Assembly (NCBI GenBank): GCA_038234815.1
Contig: JBBQSU010000012.1
Coordinates: 1 to 42,416 of the forward strand
DNA length: 42,416 bases
Reading direction: 5' to 3'
Source: JBBQSU01 sp038234815
Lineage (GTDB): Bacteria > Planctomycetota > Phycisphaerae > Tepidisphaerales > Tepidisphaeraceae
A model generated the notes under the pieces. It saw nothing but the letters and a program-made list of their open reading frames with translations. It searched no databases and was not told the origin of the DNA. Below, in pieces: positions 1 through 7,707 of the stretch; within the stretch, counting starts at the first letter, position 1, and the number at the start of each line of letters is the position of its first letter. Both the position numbers and the translations under genes were made by a program.

Positions 1-1
1 G

Positions 2-121
2 TATCGCAGGACGATCGCAGTGGACTACGCCTGCGAACTGGCCCACCAGCATCTGGCCGATGTCGCCCGGGCTTATGACGAAACCCGCACGCGGGAAAAA
101 TTGTCAGCCGGCCGCCACTAG
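2..121 (+). CDS. C-terminal end of an unidentified protein (left-truncated)
   Basis: The second reading frame is open from the window edge to a TAG at 119-121, giving 39 residues (YRRTIAVDYACELAHQHLAD and onward, ending SAGRH). The composition is that of an amphipathic helix followed by a short charged tail. The fragment is too short to assign a family. Similar helical tails occur in polyprenyl synthetases and many other helical enzymes, so no function is given. Its reality rests only on the open frame at the edge and the natural-looking residue composition. Confidence 0.45.
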   Translation, partial: YRRTIAVDYACELAHQHLADVARAYDETRTREKLSAGRH

Positions 122-379
122 ATCGACCCCCTTATCGAAAAAGGTTGTCGTGAACGGTGAAGCACGGAATTCTTGGATTGCGCAGAGGGGGGAGCGCGAA
201 TTGCGCAGAGCGTTTTATAAACCCTATTCGGACCTGCATTTTTCGAAATTCGGGCTTCTGTTGGCGTTCCGGGTAGTAATCTGCTGGACATGAAGTTGCG
301 TGTTGTTAGCTGATTATAGCCATTGGCGGTTAAAATGGGGGATCGGCGGCAATAAAGGCCGTTTTGGATCGTTCTATAC

Positions 380-985
380 ATGACGGTTGGACTGGACGCG
401 ATGACCGACACGATGTTGTTGAAGCCCGAGCCTTCCGCCGAGAGCGCTGTTTCAGACGAAGCGCTCGTTGAGCTTTTGCGCGCCGGGGATTCGCAGGCCG
501 GGCAGGCACTGGTCGGGCGGCATTCGGAGCCGCTTTTGCGATATCTTCAGCGTTTGACCGGCAGCGCCCAACAGGCCGAAGACCTGCACCAGCAGACTTG
601 GCTGGGCGTGCTTGAGCATCTGGACAAGTTCCGCCCGCAGGCTCATGGCAGTGCCTTCAAAGCCTGGCTGTTTCGCATCGCCACCAATAAGGCCAATGAC
701 CAGTGGCGGGCGCGGGGCCGGGAGGAAACCGCACGGCAGGGCCTGAGGCTGGTGACGGAGGAAGTCGGCCCCGATGCCAGCTTCCGGATGGACGCAAGCG
801 AGCAGGAAAACAAGCTGCGCCGGGCGATCGGGCAGTTGTCCGAGCAGCAGCGGGCGGTCGTGCTGCTGCGGTATTACAGCAACCTGAAATTCGTCGACAT
901 CGCCGAAACGCTTGGTTGCCCGCTCAACACAGCACTTGGCCGAATGCACAAGGCGATACAGAAATTGAAAAGTTTGATGGAATAA
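380..985 (+). CDS. ECF-type RNA polymerase sigma-70 factor
   Basis: A 201-residue two-domain sigma factor that should direct RNA polymerase to a small set of promoters. Region 2 lies at about residues 45-110, with the acidic AEDLHQQTWLGVLEHL helix and the FKAWLFRIATNKANDQWR segment (-10 recognition and melting). Region 4 is at about 145-200, with LSEQQRAVVLLRYYSNLKF and a helix-turn-helix ending in ALGRMHKAIQKLK. There is no region 1.1 or 3, as expected for the ECF group. The start may be ATG 380 or ATG 401; neither has a strong Shine-Dalgarno. The stop is 5 bp before the next gene, a likely anti-sigma, and a secreted protein follows, so the three form one operon. Confidence 0.9.
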   Translation: MTVGLDAMTDTMLLKPEPSAESAVSDEALVELLRAGDSQAGQALVGRHSEPLLRYLQRLTGSAQQAEDLHQQTWLGVLEHLDKFRPQAHGSAFKAWLFRIATNKANDQWRARGREETARQGLRLVTEEVGPDASFRMDASEQENKLRRAIGQLSEQQRAVVLLRYYSNLKFVDIAETLGCPLNTALGRMHKAIQKLKSLME

Positions 986-990
986 GAGTC

Positions 991-1599
991 ATGACCGCCA
1001 ATTTTGAAAAACTTGAGAATAACGAAGCGATTCTGCTGATGTACGTGTTCGACGAATTGTCGGCAGAAGACCGGGCCGATGTTGATCGCTTGCTGCTGAC
1101 CGACCGGGGAATGTGTGCCCAACTTGAAGAATTGCGCGCCTCCGAGCAGGCGGTGCGAGAGGCGCTCCAAGCTGCTGATCGGGAAGAACCCACACCCGTC
1201 CCCTTGGCGATGGCCCAGCGACAGGCCGACCGACTCATCAGCCAATGGAGCCTGCGCCGTTTGAATGAAAGTGCCGAACCTCCGCCGACCAAACGGCACC
1301 ATTACCTCTGGCTATATCCGTTGGGCGCGGCGGCGGCGATCCTGATCGGCGGACTGGTGTTCTGGGGTTTCCATGACGGTGGCGGCGTCGCTTACGATCC
1401 GTCAAACGTGGCCCAGAACGCGGCGCCGGACTCGCAAGAGTTCTTTCCGCGGCCGGTACTGAGTGACGTGCAGGTGGCGTTTCTGCGATCGTTTGACACC
1501 GGCGACGAACTACAGGACGTGGAGCAGCAGTTGCAGGTGATTGCCGACCGCCGCGAGGATTATTCTCCGGTGTTATCGTTTGACGGATTGGCCAGGTGA
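991..1599 (+). CDS. Probable membrane-anchored anti-sigma factor
   Basis: A 202-residue protein starting 5 bp after the sigma gene. The N-terminal 60 residues (ENNEAILLMYVFDELSAEDR and the following Leu-rich helix) resemble the cytoplasmic sigma-binding helices of planctomycete anti-sigmas, but the zinc HxxxCxxC motif is absent. One membrane helix is seen at about residues 107-130 (YLWLYPLGAAAAILIGG). The remaining roughly 70 residues would be periplasmic and have no recognisable domain. Its function as a negative regulator of the upstream sigma is inferred from gene order and topology. The longer frame opening at 703 overlaps the sigma gene; ATG 991 is chosen because it avoids this overlap. 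Confidence 0.75.
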   Translation: MTANFEKLENNEAILLMYVFDELSAEDRADVDRLLLTDRGMCAQLEELRASEQAVREALQAADREEPTPVPLAMAQRQADRLISQWSLRRLNESAEPPPTKRHHYLWLYPLGAAAAILIGGLVFWGFHDGGGVAYDPSNVAQNAAPDSQEFFPRPVLSDVQVAFLRSFDTGDELQDVEQQLQVIADRREDYSPVLSFDGLAR

Positions 1600-1603
1600 T
1601 GAA

Positions 1604-2362
1604 ATGAATATGTTGAAACTATTCGTCGGTGTGGTGCTCTGCTCGGCTCCGATGGTGCTGGGGGATGATTCCACGGCCCAGCCCAACCCCGGCCACATGG
1701 ACCGCAGCGGCGAGCGCGGCTTCCGGCACGGGGACGGATCGCGCATGTTTCCGCGCGGCTCCGGGCGCATGGTCGAACCACCGACCGAACAGGAATGGAC
1801 CGATGTTTCGGCGTTTATGAAGGAAAACTCCCCCAAGCGATGGGAGATTTTTGAGAGCCTGCCAGAAGCCTCCGCGCTGCGTGAGCGGGCACGAAACATG
1901 CTGGTGGTCAAGTATCGGATGCTGGCCAAGACGAAACTGGACGATTCGGCGTTGTATGCGACGCTGGTTCAACGGGTGAAGTTGGAAGATACAATCTTTG
2001 CCCTGGTGACGGCCCTGCGTAAAGCGAAAACCGAGGCCGGCAGCAATACCGACAGCGTGCGGAAGGAATTTCGTTCTCAGGTGACGGCCCTGGTGGACCT
2101 CGGCACTACCGAAAGACGGCAACGCATCGAGCGACTTGAAAAGAGCCTGCTGGCCGAACGAGAAAAACTGGCCGCAGACCAGCGGCATCGCGGGGAAATT
2201 ATCGAAGACCGGATGCACCGTTTCGAAAACGGCAACGACTGGCCCCGTGGCGAGGATCCGCGCACGCAACGGCCGCTCCCGTCTGGCGAGGCCGGCCCCG
2301 AGGCTGGGCCGGAGGAATCGCCGGAAATGGCCCCCCGAGGCGACACTGCGGCCCTGCGTTAA
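1604..2362 (+). CDS. Secreted helical protein of the sigma/anti-sigma cassette
   Basis: A 252-residue protein with an N-terminal signal peptide (MNMLKLFVGVVLCSAPMVLG, cleavage near residue 20), then a Gly/Arg/His-rich stretch, a mostly helical core at about 55-200 rich in Lys, Arg, Glu and Leu, and a Pro/Glu-rich tail. The core, with repeated charged helices and ERRQRIERLEKSLLAEREK, recalls the general look of small periplasmic stress proteins, but no CpxP/Spy LTxxQ motif is visible, so this is not a family assignment. ATG 1604 lies 4 bp after the anti-sigma stop. It is the third gene of the cassette and probably either a target or a periplasmic partner of the regulatory pair. Confidence 0.7.
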   Translation: MNMLKLFVGVVLCSAPMVLGDDSTAQPNPGHMDRSGERGFRHGDGSRMFPRGSGRMVEPPTEQEWTDVSAFMKENSPKRWEIFESLPEASALRERARNMLVVKYRMLAKTKLDDSALYATLVQRVKLEDTIFALVTALRKAKTEAGSNTDSVRKEFRSQVTALVDLGTTERRQRIERLEKSLLAEREKLAADQRHRGEIIEDRMHRFENGNDWPRGEDPRTQRPLPSGEAGPEAGPEESPEMAPRGDTAALR

Positions 2363-2453
2363 ATTGCGCGACTCCCTATAAACCACCGCTCCAGGGCAGG
2401 TCGGCGCGACTGTTCTCGGGAATGGTTCGGGCATAAAGGCGCACTGCGCAACG

Positions 2454-2492
2454 CAAAACAGGTGGCCGCCAGAGGGTCTGGAGGCCACCTGT
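2454..2492 (-). terminator. Strong intrinsic terminator of the pseudopilin gene
   Basis: On the minus strand a 10-bp stem (ACAGGTGGCC paired with GGCCACCTGT) continues, after one mismatch, into a 5-bp inner stem (CCAGA/TCTGG) with a CCC loop, and is followed by TTTTG. It lies 24 bp downstream of the pseudopilin stop. The plus-strand side lacks a T-run, so it serves the minus-strand gene. Confidence 0.8.
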
Positions 2493-2515
2493 GCGAGAAG
2501 GAAAGCTTAATAGCA

Positions 2516-3574
2516 TCATTCGCTCTGGACCAATTCCTGATTGGCTAGGGAGTAGAGCCGCTGGCCCCACTGCCAGGGGACGAGGGTCTCTTCCAGATGC
2601 TTGGTCTCGACGTGACCGTCGAGGTAGAGGAAGTTGGTGGTCTTAAGCGCTTGCTTCCCCGTGCCGTGATTGCGGCCGACCCAATCCAGGCGGGTCTTGT
2701 AGTTGGCGTCGGTCCAGGTGCCCTTGGAGAAGGCCGTACGGGAGTCGGGATTGATGTCGGTCACGCCGATACGATTGATGGCGGTGGTGAGGGAGATGCC
2801 TTCGAGGTCGGCACCCGCGGAACCGGAGGCTCCGGCGGCCATGAATGCGTGAACCGGGCGGTGACTCTTACATGGCTTGCCCGATCCACCGAAGCTGACC
2901 GACGAGAGCATTCGCCACTCGTCAACATATTCGGTGGCCAGAATCGTCCCGCCGGAGTTCTTGACCTGCCCGGCCGAAACCCACTGGTAAGCCCGGGTGG
3001 CATAGCCGGCCAGCTTTCCGCGACCACAGAGGGCTTCGTTGAGCGTAAATGCCGTGCGCCGGACCTGGGAATCGGCAGAACCGGTGGCGAATGCGCCAGC
3101 CGACATGTTGCCATCGGTAGCGAAGGTTCCGCCGTCGACGTCCGTCGGAGCCGGGTTCGTAGGACGCAGGCCCCCTTCATTCATCGAAGGGCAGGTGAAA
3201 GCCTCGGCCGAATTGGTGATCGTATAGTCCGTCAGAACCGAATCGGGCTGAAAGCTTTGGTTCACCCAGGCTGTCCAGTGCAGATAGCCCTGTGCCCCGC
3301 CGCCGGATTTGCCGGTCGGCACCTGCGGATTGGTTGTGAATCGGCGATTGGCATCGACATAAATATATGACAGCGGCAGCTTCCCCTTGTTGTTCGAGGC
3401 GTACATCGCCATTAACTGCCCGACCGTCCGCATGTTTGATGCGCACTTGGCGGCGTTGGCGGTGGCGCGGGCCTTGTTCAGCGCTGGCAACAGAATGCCA
3501 ACCAATAACGCGATAATCCCAATAACGACCAATAGTTCGACGAGCGTAAACGCCCGAGTGTTCCGCGATCTCAT
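2516..3574 (-). CDS. Type II secretion-like pseudopilin (prepilin N-terminal methylation domain)
   Basis: A 352-residue protein beginning with a short basic leader, then the prepilin peptidase signature AFTLVELLVVIGIIALLVG (cleavage before the Phe/Thr, E5 present) and a long N-terminal hydrophobic helix. The C-terminal part contains NFLYLDGHVETK, which matches the DG segment of the prepilin-type processing-associated H-X9-DG domain common in Planctomycetota; the His spacing is longer than nine here. ATG 3574 is preceded by AAGGAG at good spacing. It stands alone, without other secretion genes, as is typical for the large orphan pseudopilin sets of planctomycetes. The role is unknown; it is probably displayed at the cell envelope. 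Confidence 0.88.
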   Translation of the reverse strand: MRSRNTRAFTLVELLVVIGIIALLVGILLPALNKARATANAAKCASNMRTVGQLMAMYASNNKGKLPLSYIYVDANRRFTTNPQVPTGKSGGGAQGYLHWTAWVNQSFQPDSVLTDYTITNSAEAFTCPSMNEGGLRPTNPAPTDVDGGTFATDGNMSAGAFATGSADSQVRRTAFTLNEALCGRGKLAGYATRAYQWVSAGQVKNSGGTILATEYVDEWRMLSSVSFGGSGKPCKSHRPVHAFMAAGASGSAGADLEGISLTTAINRIGVTDINPDSRTAFSKGTWTDANYKTRLDWVGRNHGTGKQALKTTNFLYLDGHVETKHLEETLVPWQWGQRLYSLANQELVQSE

Positions 3575-3802
3575 AGATCAGCTCCTTCCGGCTTATTGGC
3601 GGACGCCGACAGGAGTGACCATCACTTCTTGTCAACGTCCGTCCCTGAAGGGCGGAATTAGACCGATGGATTACAAGGGTTTGGTTGACCGGGTGTGAAC
3701 AGTGCGCTAAATAGAGAATCAGCACAAAGGAATCGTGGAATGGGACGAGCCGGGGGCCAGAAAGATTGCAATACGAATCTCCTGACCCCCGCAAGTGATC
3801 CC

Positions 3803-4018
3803 TTACGGATTCGGATTGGTGTCCGACGTCCGCGTCTTGGTCTGTTCCTTGACGATCGAGCCGTCCGGGCGTTCTTTCACCGTTTCGGTCTGCGTCTTGC
3901 GTTGACCGTTGCTCGTGGTCGTCTTTTCATTCTCGTGCAACGTCCTATCGCAGCCGGTGATGAGTGCGGCCCCGCTGCCGGCGATCCCTAAACTCAACAA
4001 CATGACAATCGCTTTCAT
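3803..4018 (-). CDS. Small Thr/Lys-rich lipoprotein
   Basis: A 71-residue protein with a lipoprotein signal (MKAIVMLLSLGIAGSGAALI then TGC, lipobox Cys23) and a hydrophilic, probably disordered tail rich in Thr, Lys and Glu ending in DTNPNP. ATG 4018 is preceded by a clear AAAGGAG. Short lipoproteins of this look (GCDRT, then KTTT/KTQTETVKERPDG) recur in planctomycete genomes as conserved hypotheticals (from memory). No function is known. Confidence 0.75.
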   Translation of the reverse strand: MKAIVMLLSLGIAGSGAALITGCDRTLHENEKTTTSNGQRKTQTETVKERPDGSIVKEQTKTRTSDTNPNP

Positions 4019-4181
4019 GGCTTGTCTCCTTTCGAGTGTTTAGCCACTATTCAAACCCTTTCCTTATGACGCAACAAATGCTAGAGCAACGCAATGAAGC
4101 CGATCTGAAATATAGATTAAATTTGATTCACCAAACGCGCTTTCGTTGCGCTGAACTAGTTCGAGTATCATCGTGCAGAGC

Positions 4182-4634
4182 ATGATCATAGACGCCCTCA
4201 ATCATCGTTGTTGTTATGCCCATCTTGGCTCGCGGTTCGATCAGGCGTTTGAGGCGATCGAGGGCGGCATCACCGATAAAGCCGACGGGCGATATGAACT
4301 TGACGGCGAAAATGTCGTCGCGCTCGTGCAGCGCTATACCACGCGCCTGCCCGAGCAGGGCAAGTGGGAAACGCACCGCAAGTACATTGATCTGCAATAC
4401 CTGTCAGCCGGGGAAGAGCGCATGGGCTGGCAGTTGCGAGAGATGTTGACGGTCACGGAGGCTTACGACGCAAAACGCGACGTCGAGTTTTATGGCCTGC
4501 CTAGGGCCTATGACTGGATCACGCTCCGCGCGGGTCTTTTTGTGGTTTTTTATCCGCAGGATGCGCACCTGCCCACCATTCAACTGCACGGACCAAGCCA
4601 GGTGTGCAAAGTGGTTTTTAAGATCGCGGTTTGA
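4182..4634 (+). CDS. YhcH/YjgK/YiaL family (DUF386) sugar-metabolism protein
   Basis: About 150 residues forming a single cupin-like DUF386 domain. Family hallmarks are the MIIDAL start, KWETHRKYIDLQYLSAGEE (the conserved E-x-H-x-x-x-x-D/HxxxxDhQ segment) and the later FVVFYPQDAHLP metal-site motif, with its conserved His and Asp. Members are linked to handling of sugar anomers or sialic-acid and other sugar catabolism; the exact reaction is not defined for this subgroup. A GTG at 4173 in frame is possible, but ATG 4182 matches the usual MIIDxL start. It lies 149 bp upstream of xylose isomerase on the same strand, which suits a role in pentose or hexose use. Confidence 0.88.
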   Translation: MIIDALNHRCCYAHLGSRFDQAFEAIEGGITDKADGRYELDGENVVALVQRYTTRLPEQGKWETHRKYIDLQYLSAGEERMGWQLREMLTVTEAYDAKRDVEFYGLPRAYDWITLRAGLFVVFYPQDAHLPTIQLHGPSQVCKVVFKIAV

Positions 4635-4711
4635 TGATCGTCGCGCTTTTGTTGCTGCATTTCCGCACGACAGCAATGGGGTTTGTATTTTTCACTGCAA
4701 CTGCTCAGCAC

Positions 4712-4729
4712 TTGCAAGCGGTTTTGCAA
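4712..4729. promoter_or_regulatory. Candidate operator palindrome before xylA
   Basis: Two copies of TTGCAA, itself self-complementary, separated by 6 bp (GCGGTT), about 55 bp before the xylA start. The shape suits a dimeric LacI- or similar-family regulator, but the spacing differs from the usual LacI-type operator core. No regulator gene lies beside it. Assignment is by symmetry and position only. Confidence 0.3.
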
Positions 4730-4783
4730 TCGAAGAAACTCCCCCGGAACGTTTGACGGATAAAAACTACTTTTGGAGCAAAC

Positions 4784-5950
4784 ATGGCCGCGACGCAACC
4801 GGATAAAAATTACAAATTCACCTTCGGTCTCTGGACGATCGCCAATCCGGGCCGCGATCCGTTCGGCGGGACGACGCGCGAGCCGGTCTCGCCGGTGGAG
4901 GTCGCTAACGTGCTCGGCGAAGTTGGCGCGTATGGCGTGAATTTCCACGATAACGACCTGATCCCCATCGACGCCTCCGAATCCGAAGCCGCGACGATCA
5001 AGAAGGATTTCAAGAAATCGCTTAAGGACAACGGCCTGGTGGTGCCGATGGCGACGACGAATCTTTTCGGCGATCCGGTCTTCAAAGACGGCGCGTTCAC
5101 CAGCAACAACGCCAAAATTCGCGCTTATGCCGTTCAGAAAACCATGCGGGCGATGGAACTGGGCGCGGAATTCGGGGCCAAATTCTTCGTTTTCTGGGGC
5201 GGGCGTGAAGGCACCGAATCCGACGCCACCAAAAGCCCCGTCGATGCCATCAAGCGTTTCCGCGAGGCGATCAACTTCCTCTGCGAATACTCCATCAGCC
5301 AGAAGTACGGATTCAAATTCGCCTTCGAGGCCAAGCCCAACGAACCGCGGGGACACATGTATTTTGCGGTCACGGGTTCGTACCTCGCCCTGATTCCAAC
5401 GCTGGACCACCCGGAAATGTGCGGGGTTAACCCGGAATTTGCCCACGAAACCATGGCCGGATTGAACTTCGTCCATCACGTCGCACAGGCGATCGAAATG
5501 GGCAAGCTGTTCCATATCGACCTCAATGATCAGGACATGGGCCGATACGACCAGGATTTCCGTTTCGGTTCGAGCAACTACAAGGCGGCGTTTTTTCTGG
5601 TGAAATTGCTCGAAGACAACAAGTACAACGGCCCGCGACACTTCGACAGCCACGCTTATCGCCAGAGCGACGCAAAAGACGTGAAGGCTTTTGCCGCAGG
5701 GAGTATGCGGACTTACGAGATTCTGGCCGACAAGGTGAAGCGATGGAATGCCGACAAGGAAATCCAATCGCTCCTGCAAGAGATCAATGTTCAGGACGCG
5801 GGGCTATCGAAATTAACCCGGCAGTTCAGCCTCGCCAATGCCGCCAAATTGCTGGCCGCGCCGCTCGATCGGATCGAACTGGCCAAGGCGTCGTTGCCTT
5901 ACGAGCGGCTCGATCAACTCACGCTTGAAGTGCTGCTGGGCGCGCGTTAG
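4784..5950 (+). CDS. xylA: Xylose isomerase
   Basis: A 388-residue TIM-barrel enzyme that interconverts D-xylose and D-xylulose (and D-glucose/D-fructose) using two divalent metals. It matches the shorter actinomycete-type class I enzyme. Catalytic and metal residues align with the Streptomyces numbering with an offset of one: H55 and D58 (NFHDND), E182 and K184 (FEAKPNEPRG), E218 and H221 (NPEFAHET), D246, D256 and D258 (HIDLNDQDMGRYDQD) and D288 (HFDSH). Length is normal, and ATG 4784 is preceded by GGAG at 5 bp. No xylulokinase is adjacent, so the pathway must be completed elsewhere. Confidence 0.97.
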   Translation: MAATQPDKNYKFTFGLWTIANPGRDPFGGTTREPVSPVEVANVLGEVGAYGVNFHDNDLIPIDASESEAATIKKDFKKSLKDNGLVVPMATTNLFGDPVFKDGAFTSNNAKIRAYAVQKTMRAMELGAEFGAKFFVFWGGREGTESDATKSPVDAIKRFREAINFLCEYSISQKYGFKFAFEAKPNEPRGHMYFAVTGSYLALIPTLDHPEMCGVNPEFAHETMAGLNFVHHVAQAIEMGKLFHIDLNDQDMGRYDQDFRFGSSNYKAAFFLVKLLEDNKYNGPRHFDSHAYRQSDAKDVKAFAAGSMRTYEILADKVKRWNADKEIQSLLQEINVQDAGLSKLTRQFSLANAAKLLAAPLDRIELAKASLPYERLDQLTLEVLLGAR

Positions 5951-6031
5951 CCGCCCGCCGGTTCAATCAAACTTGCCCCGACCGATCCGCCACGCGCAGT
6001 TACGTTTCGTCTTCAGCGATCGGGCGATTTC

Positions 6032-7636
6032 TCACGTCGCCGGCGCCGTCCGCTTGGCTTCGCCAGCGGCGTCTTTACGGTCCTTGCGTTTGCCCTTGGC
6101 GTCGGGTGAATCGGCGCGCACCGGCGTCGGCTTGATGCCCGCTTTTTCCAGCAATTCCCGGCCCTGCCCGCTCTGCAAAACCAGCAGCGGTTGCCCCGTC
6201 GAAACGCCTTCGGTCACCTGCACGTGCGTGTCGGTGTTCTGGCCCAGTTTCACTTTGATCGGATGCACATGCTCGCCGACTTGCTCGAACACGAACGTAT
6301 CGGCCCCGGCGGCGTATACAGTCGTCAATGGTACTGCAATCACATCCCTAAGCTGGTCGATGAAAATTTCCGTCAGCGCGTTCATGCCGGGTTTCAGGCC
6401 GGAGGGAGTTGAATCCAATGCCAGTTCCACCGGATATTCTTTTAAGTCAGGATTCCACCACCGCTGGGCATTGTCGGCCAGCACGCTGATTTTGGTGATG
6501 GTGGATTGGGCCGGCGGCAAACCCAGGGGCAGCCGCACGATCGCCCGCATACCTTCGGTCACCCTGCCGATTTGGGCCTCCTGCACGCGCACCACCGCCT
6601 TCATGCTCGTCGTGTCGGGCAGCCGAAACAGCAGTTGTCGCTCGCGCACCGTGCCGCCTTCCTGGATGGGCTTTTCGGCGTTGCGGTCGCCGCTCGAGGC
6701 ATACACCACCAATCCTTCGGCCGGGGCCTTGATGACGCAGGCGACAAGTTGGTCCTGATAGCGATCGAACCGCCGTTTCAGCAGTGTCAGCGCCTGGTCC
6801 TTGGCCTTCACGTCGGCTTCCTTCTGCGCCAGGTTGCTGGCATTTTCGCGCTTGGTACGCACCAGCTTTTGCTCGGCCTGGGCCAGCGCGTTCTTCTTGC
6901 TCGCCTGGTCCATCTCGTGCGTATATTTCGACAGCACCGCCAGGGCCGTCTGCGCCTTGTCCAGTGCGTTGCGGGCGATGATGACCTCCAACTCCGATTT
7001 CTTCACGTCCGCGGAGTTCACGAAACCCTTCCCGAAAAGCCGCTTGGTCTGATCCAACTCCTCCAGCTTGTTCTTCAAGGTCGTGTCGCCCATTTCCACA
7101 TCGGTCTTAGCGCTTTTCAGTTGCTGGGGATAGCTCCCTTCAACGTATTGCTGAAGGTCGAGCCGGGCCAGTTGCAAAGCCACGTCCGCGGCCTCGATAT
7201 TGGCGCTGTTCTGCGAAAGCTGAATGTCACGCATCTCGCGTGCGGTGGTCAACTCGGCCGTCGATTTCTCAACTTCCAGCGAGGTATCTTCGATCTTGAG
7301 CTTAAGGCTCGACGAATCGATGACCGCCAGCACATCACCTTTCTTAACCGACGAACCTTCCTTCACCAGTTCCTGGATGGTGGACAAGCCTTCCACCGCG
7401 CACTGAATGTCGATGTTGTTGACCGCCTGCAATTCCCCGTCTTTGATTACGCGAATGTCCATGTTCATCGGCTTGACGGTGTAAGTGGGCAGCGCGGCGA
7501 TTTCCGTCCCGCCTCTGCCAAGCAATCGCGGCACTGCAAAATAGGCGATCGCGATCAGCAGCAGCCCGGCCGGGATGGCCCAGAGGAGCTTGCTGCGCGG
7601 TTTAATCGCGTAATTGGGAACAACAACTTGAGTCAT
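6032..7636 (-). CDS. HlyD/MacA-like periplasmic adaptor subunit
   Basis: About 534 residues. It has a short cytoplasmic N-terminus, one membrane helix at about residues 17-36 (KLLWAIPAGLLLIAIAYFA), a barrel-sandwich half, a long Gln/Lys/Glu-rich coiled-coil hairpin at about 110-280, the second sandwich half (VIKAPAEGLVVYA), then beta-barrel and membrane-proximal domains, with a Lys-rich tail. Such proteins bridge an inner-membrane transporter to a TolC channel. The N-terminal helix anchor and long hairpin point to the MacA/HlyD side rather than a lipidated RND adaptor. ATG 7636 is preferred over an upstream in-frame codon at 7651. The outer-membrane partner is 71 bp upstream; no pump gene follows, only convergent xylA. 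Confidence 0.88.
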   Translation of the reverse strand: MTQVVVPNYAIKPRSKLLWAIPAGLLLIAIAYFAVPRLLGRGGTEIAALPTYTVKPMNMDIRVIKDGELQAVNNIDIQCAVEGLSTIQELVKEGSSVKKGDVLAVIDSSSLKLKIEDTSLEVEKSTAELTTAREMRDIQLSQNSANIEAADVALQLARLDLQQYVEGSYPQQLKSAKTDVEMGDTTLKNKLEELDQTKRLFGKGFVNSADVKKSELEVIIARNALDKAQTALAVLSKYTHEMDQASKKNALAQAEQKLVRTKRENASNLAQKEADVKAKDQALTLLKRRFDRYQDQLVACVIKAPAEGLVVYASSGDRNAEKPIQEGGTVRERQLLFRLPDTTSMKAVVRVQEAQIGRVTEGMRAIVRLPLGLPPAQSTITKISVLADNAQRWWNPDLKEYPVELALDSTPSGLKPGMNALTEIFIDQLRDVIAVPLTTVYAAGADTFVFEQVGEHVHPIKVKLGQNTDTHVQVTEGVSTGQPLLVLQSGQGRELLEKAGIKPTPVRADSPDAKGKRKDRKDAAGEAKRTAPAT

Positions 7637-7707
7637 AATGCAACACTTCAATCGTTCAATGGTTTACCCCACACCAAGGCACGGGGAAGCCGACATGCCT
7701 TTGCTAT

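Noticed and set aside
2597..3370. Plus-strand open frame of 257 codons
   Set aside because: It is antisense to the pseudopilin gene and has no ribosome site or recognisable domain.
3752..3790. Possible terminator of the small lipoprotein gene
   Set aside because: GGGGGCCAG and CTGACCCCC pair with one mismatch, but the 21-nt loop is long and no T-run follows on the minus strand.
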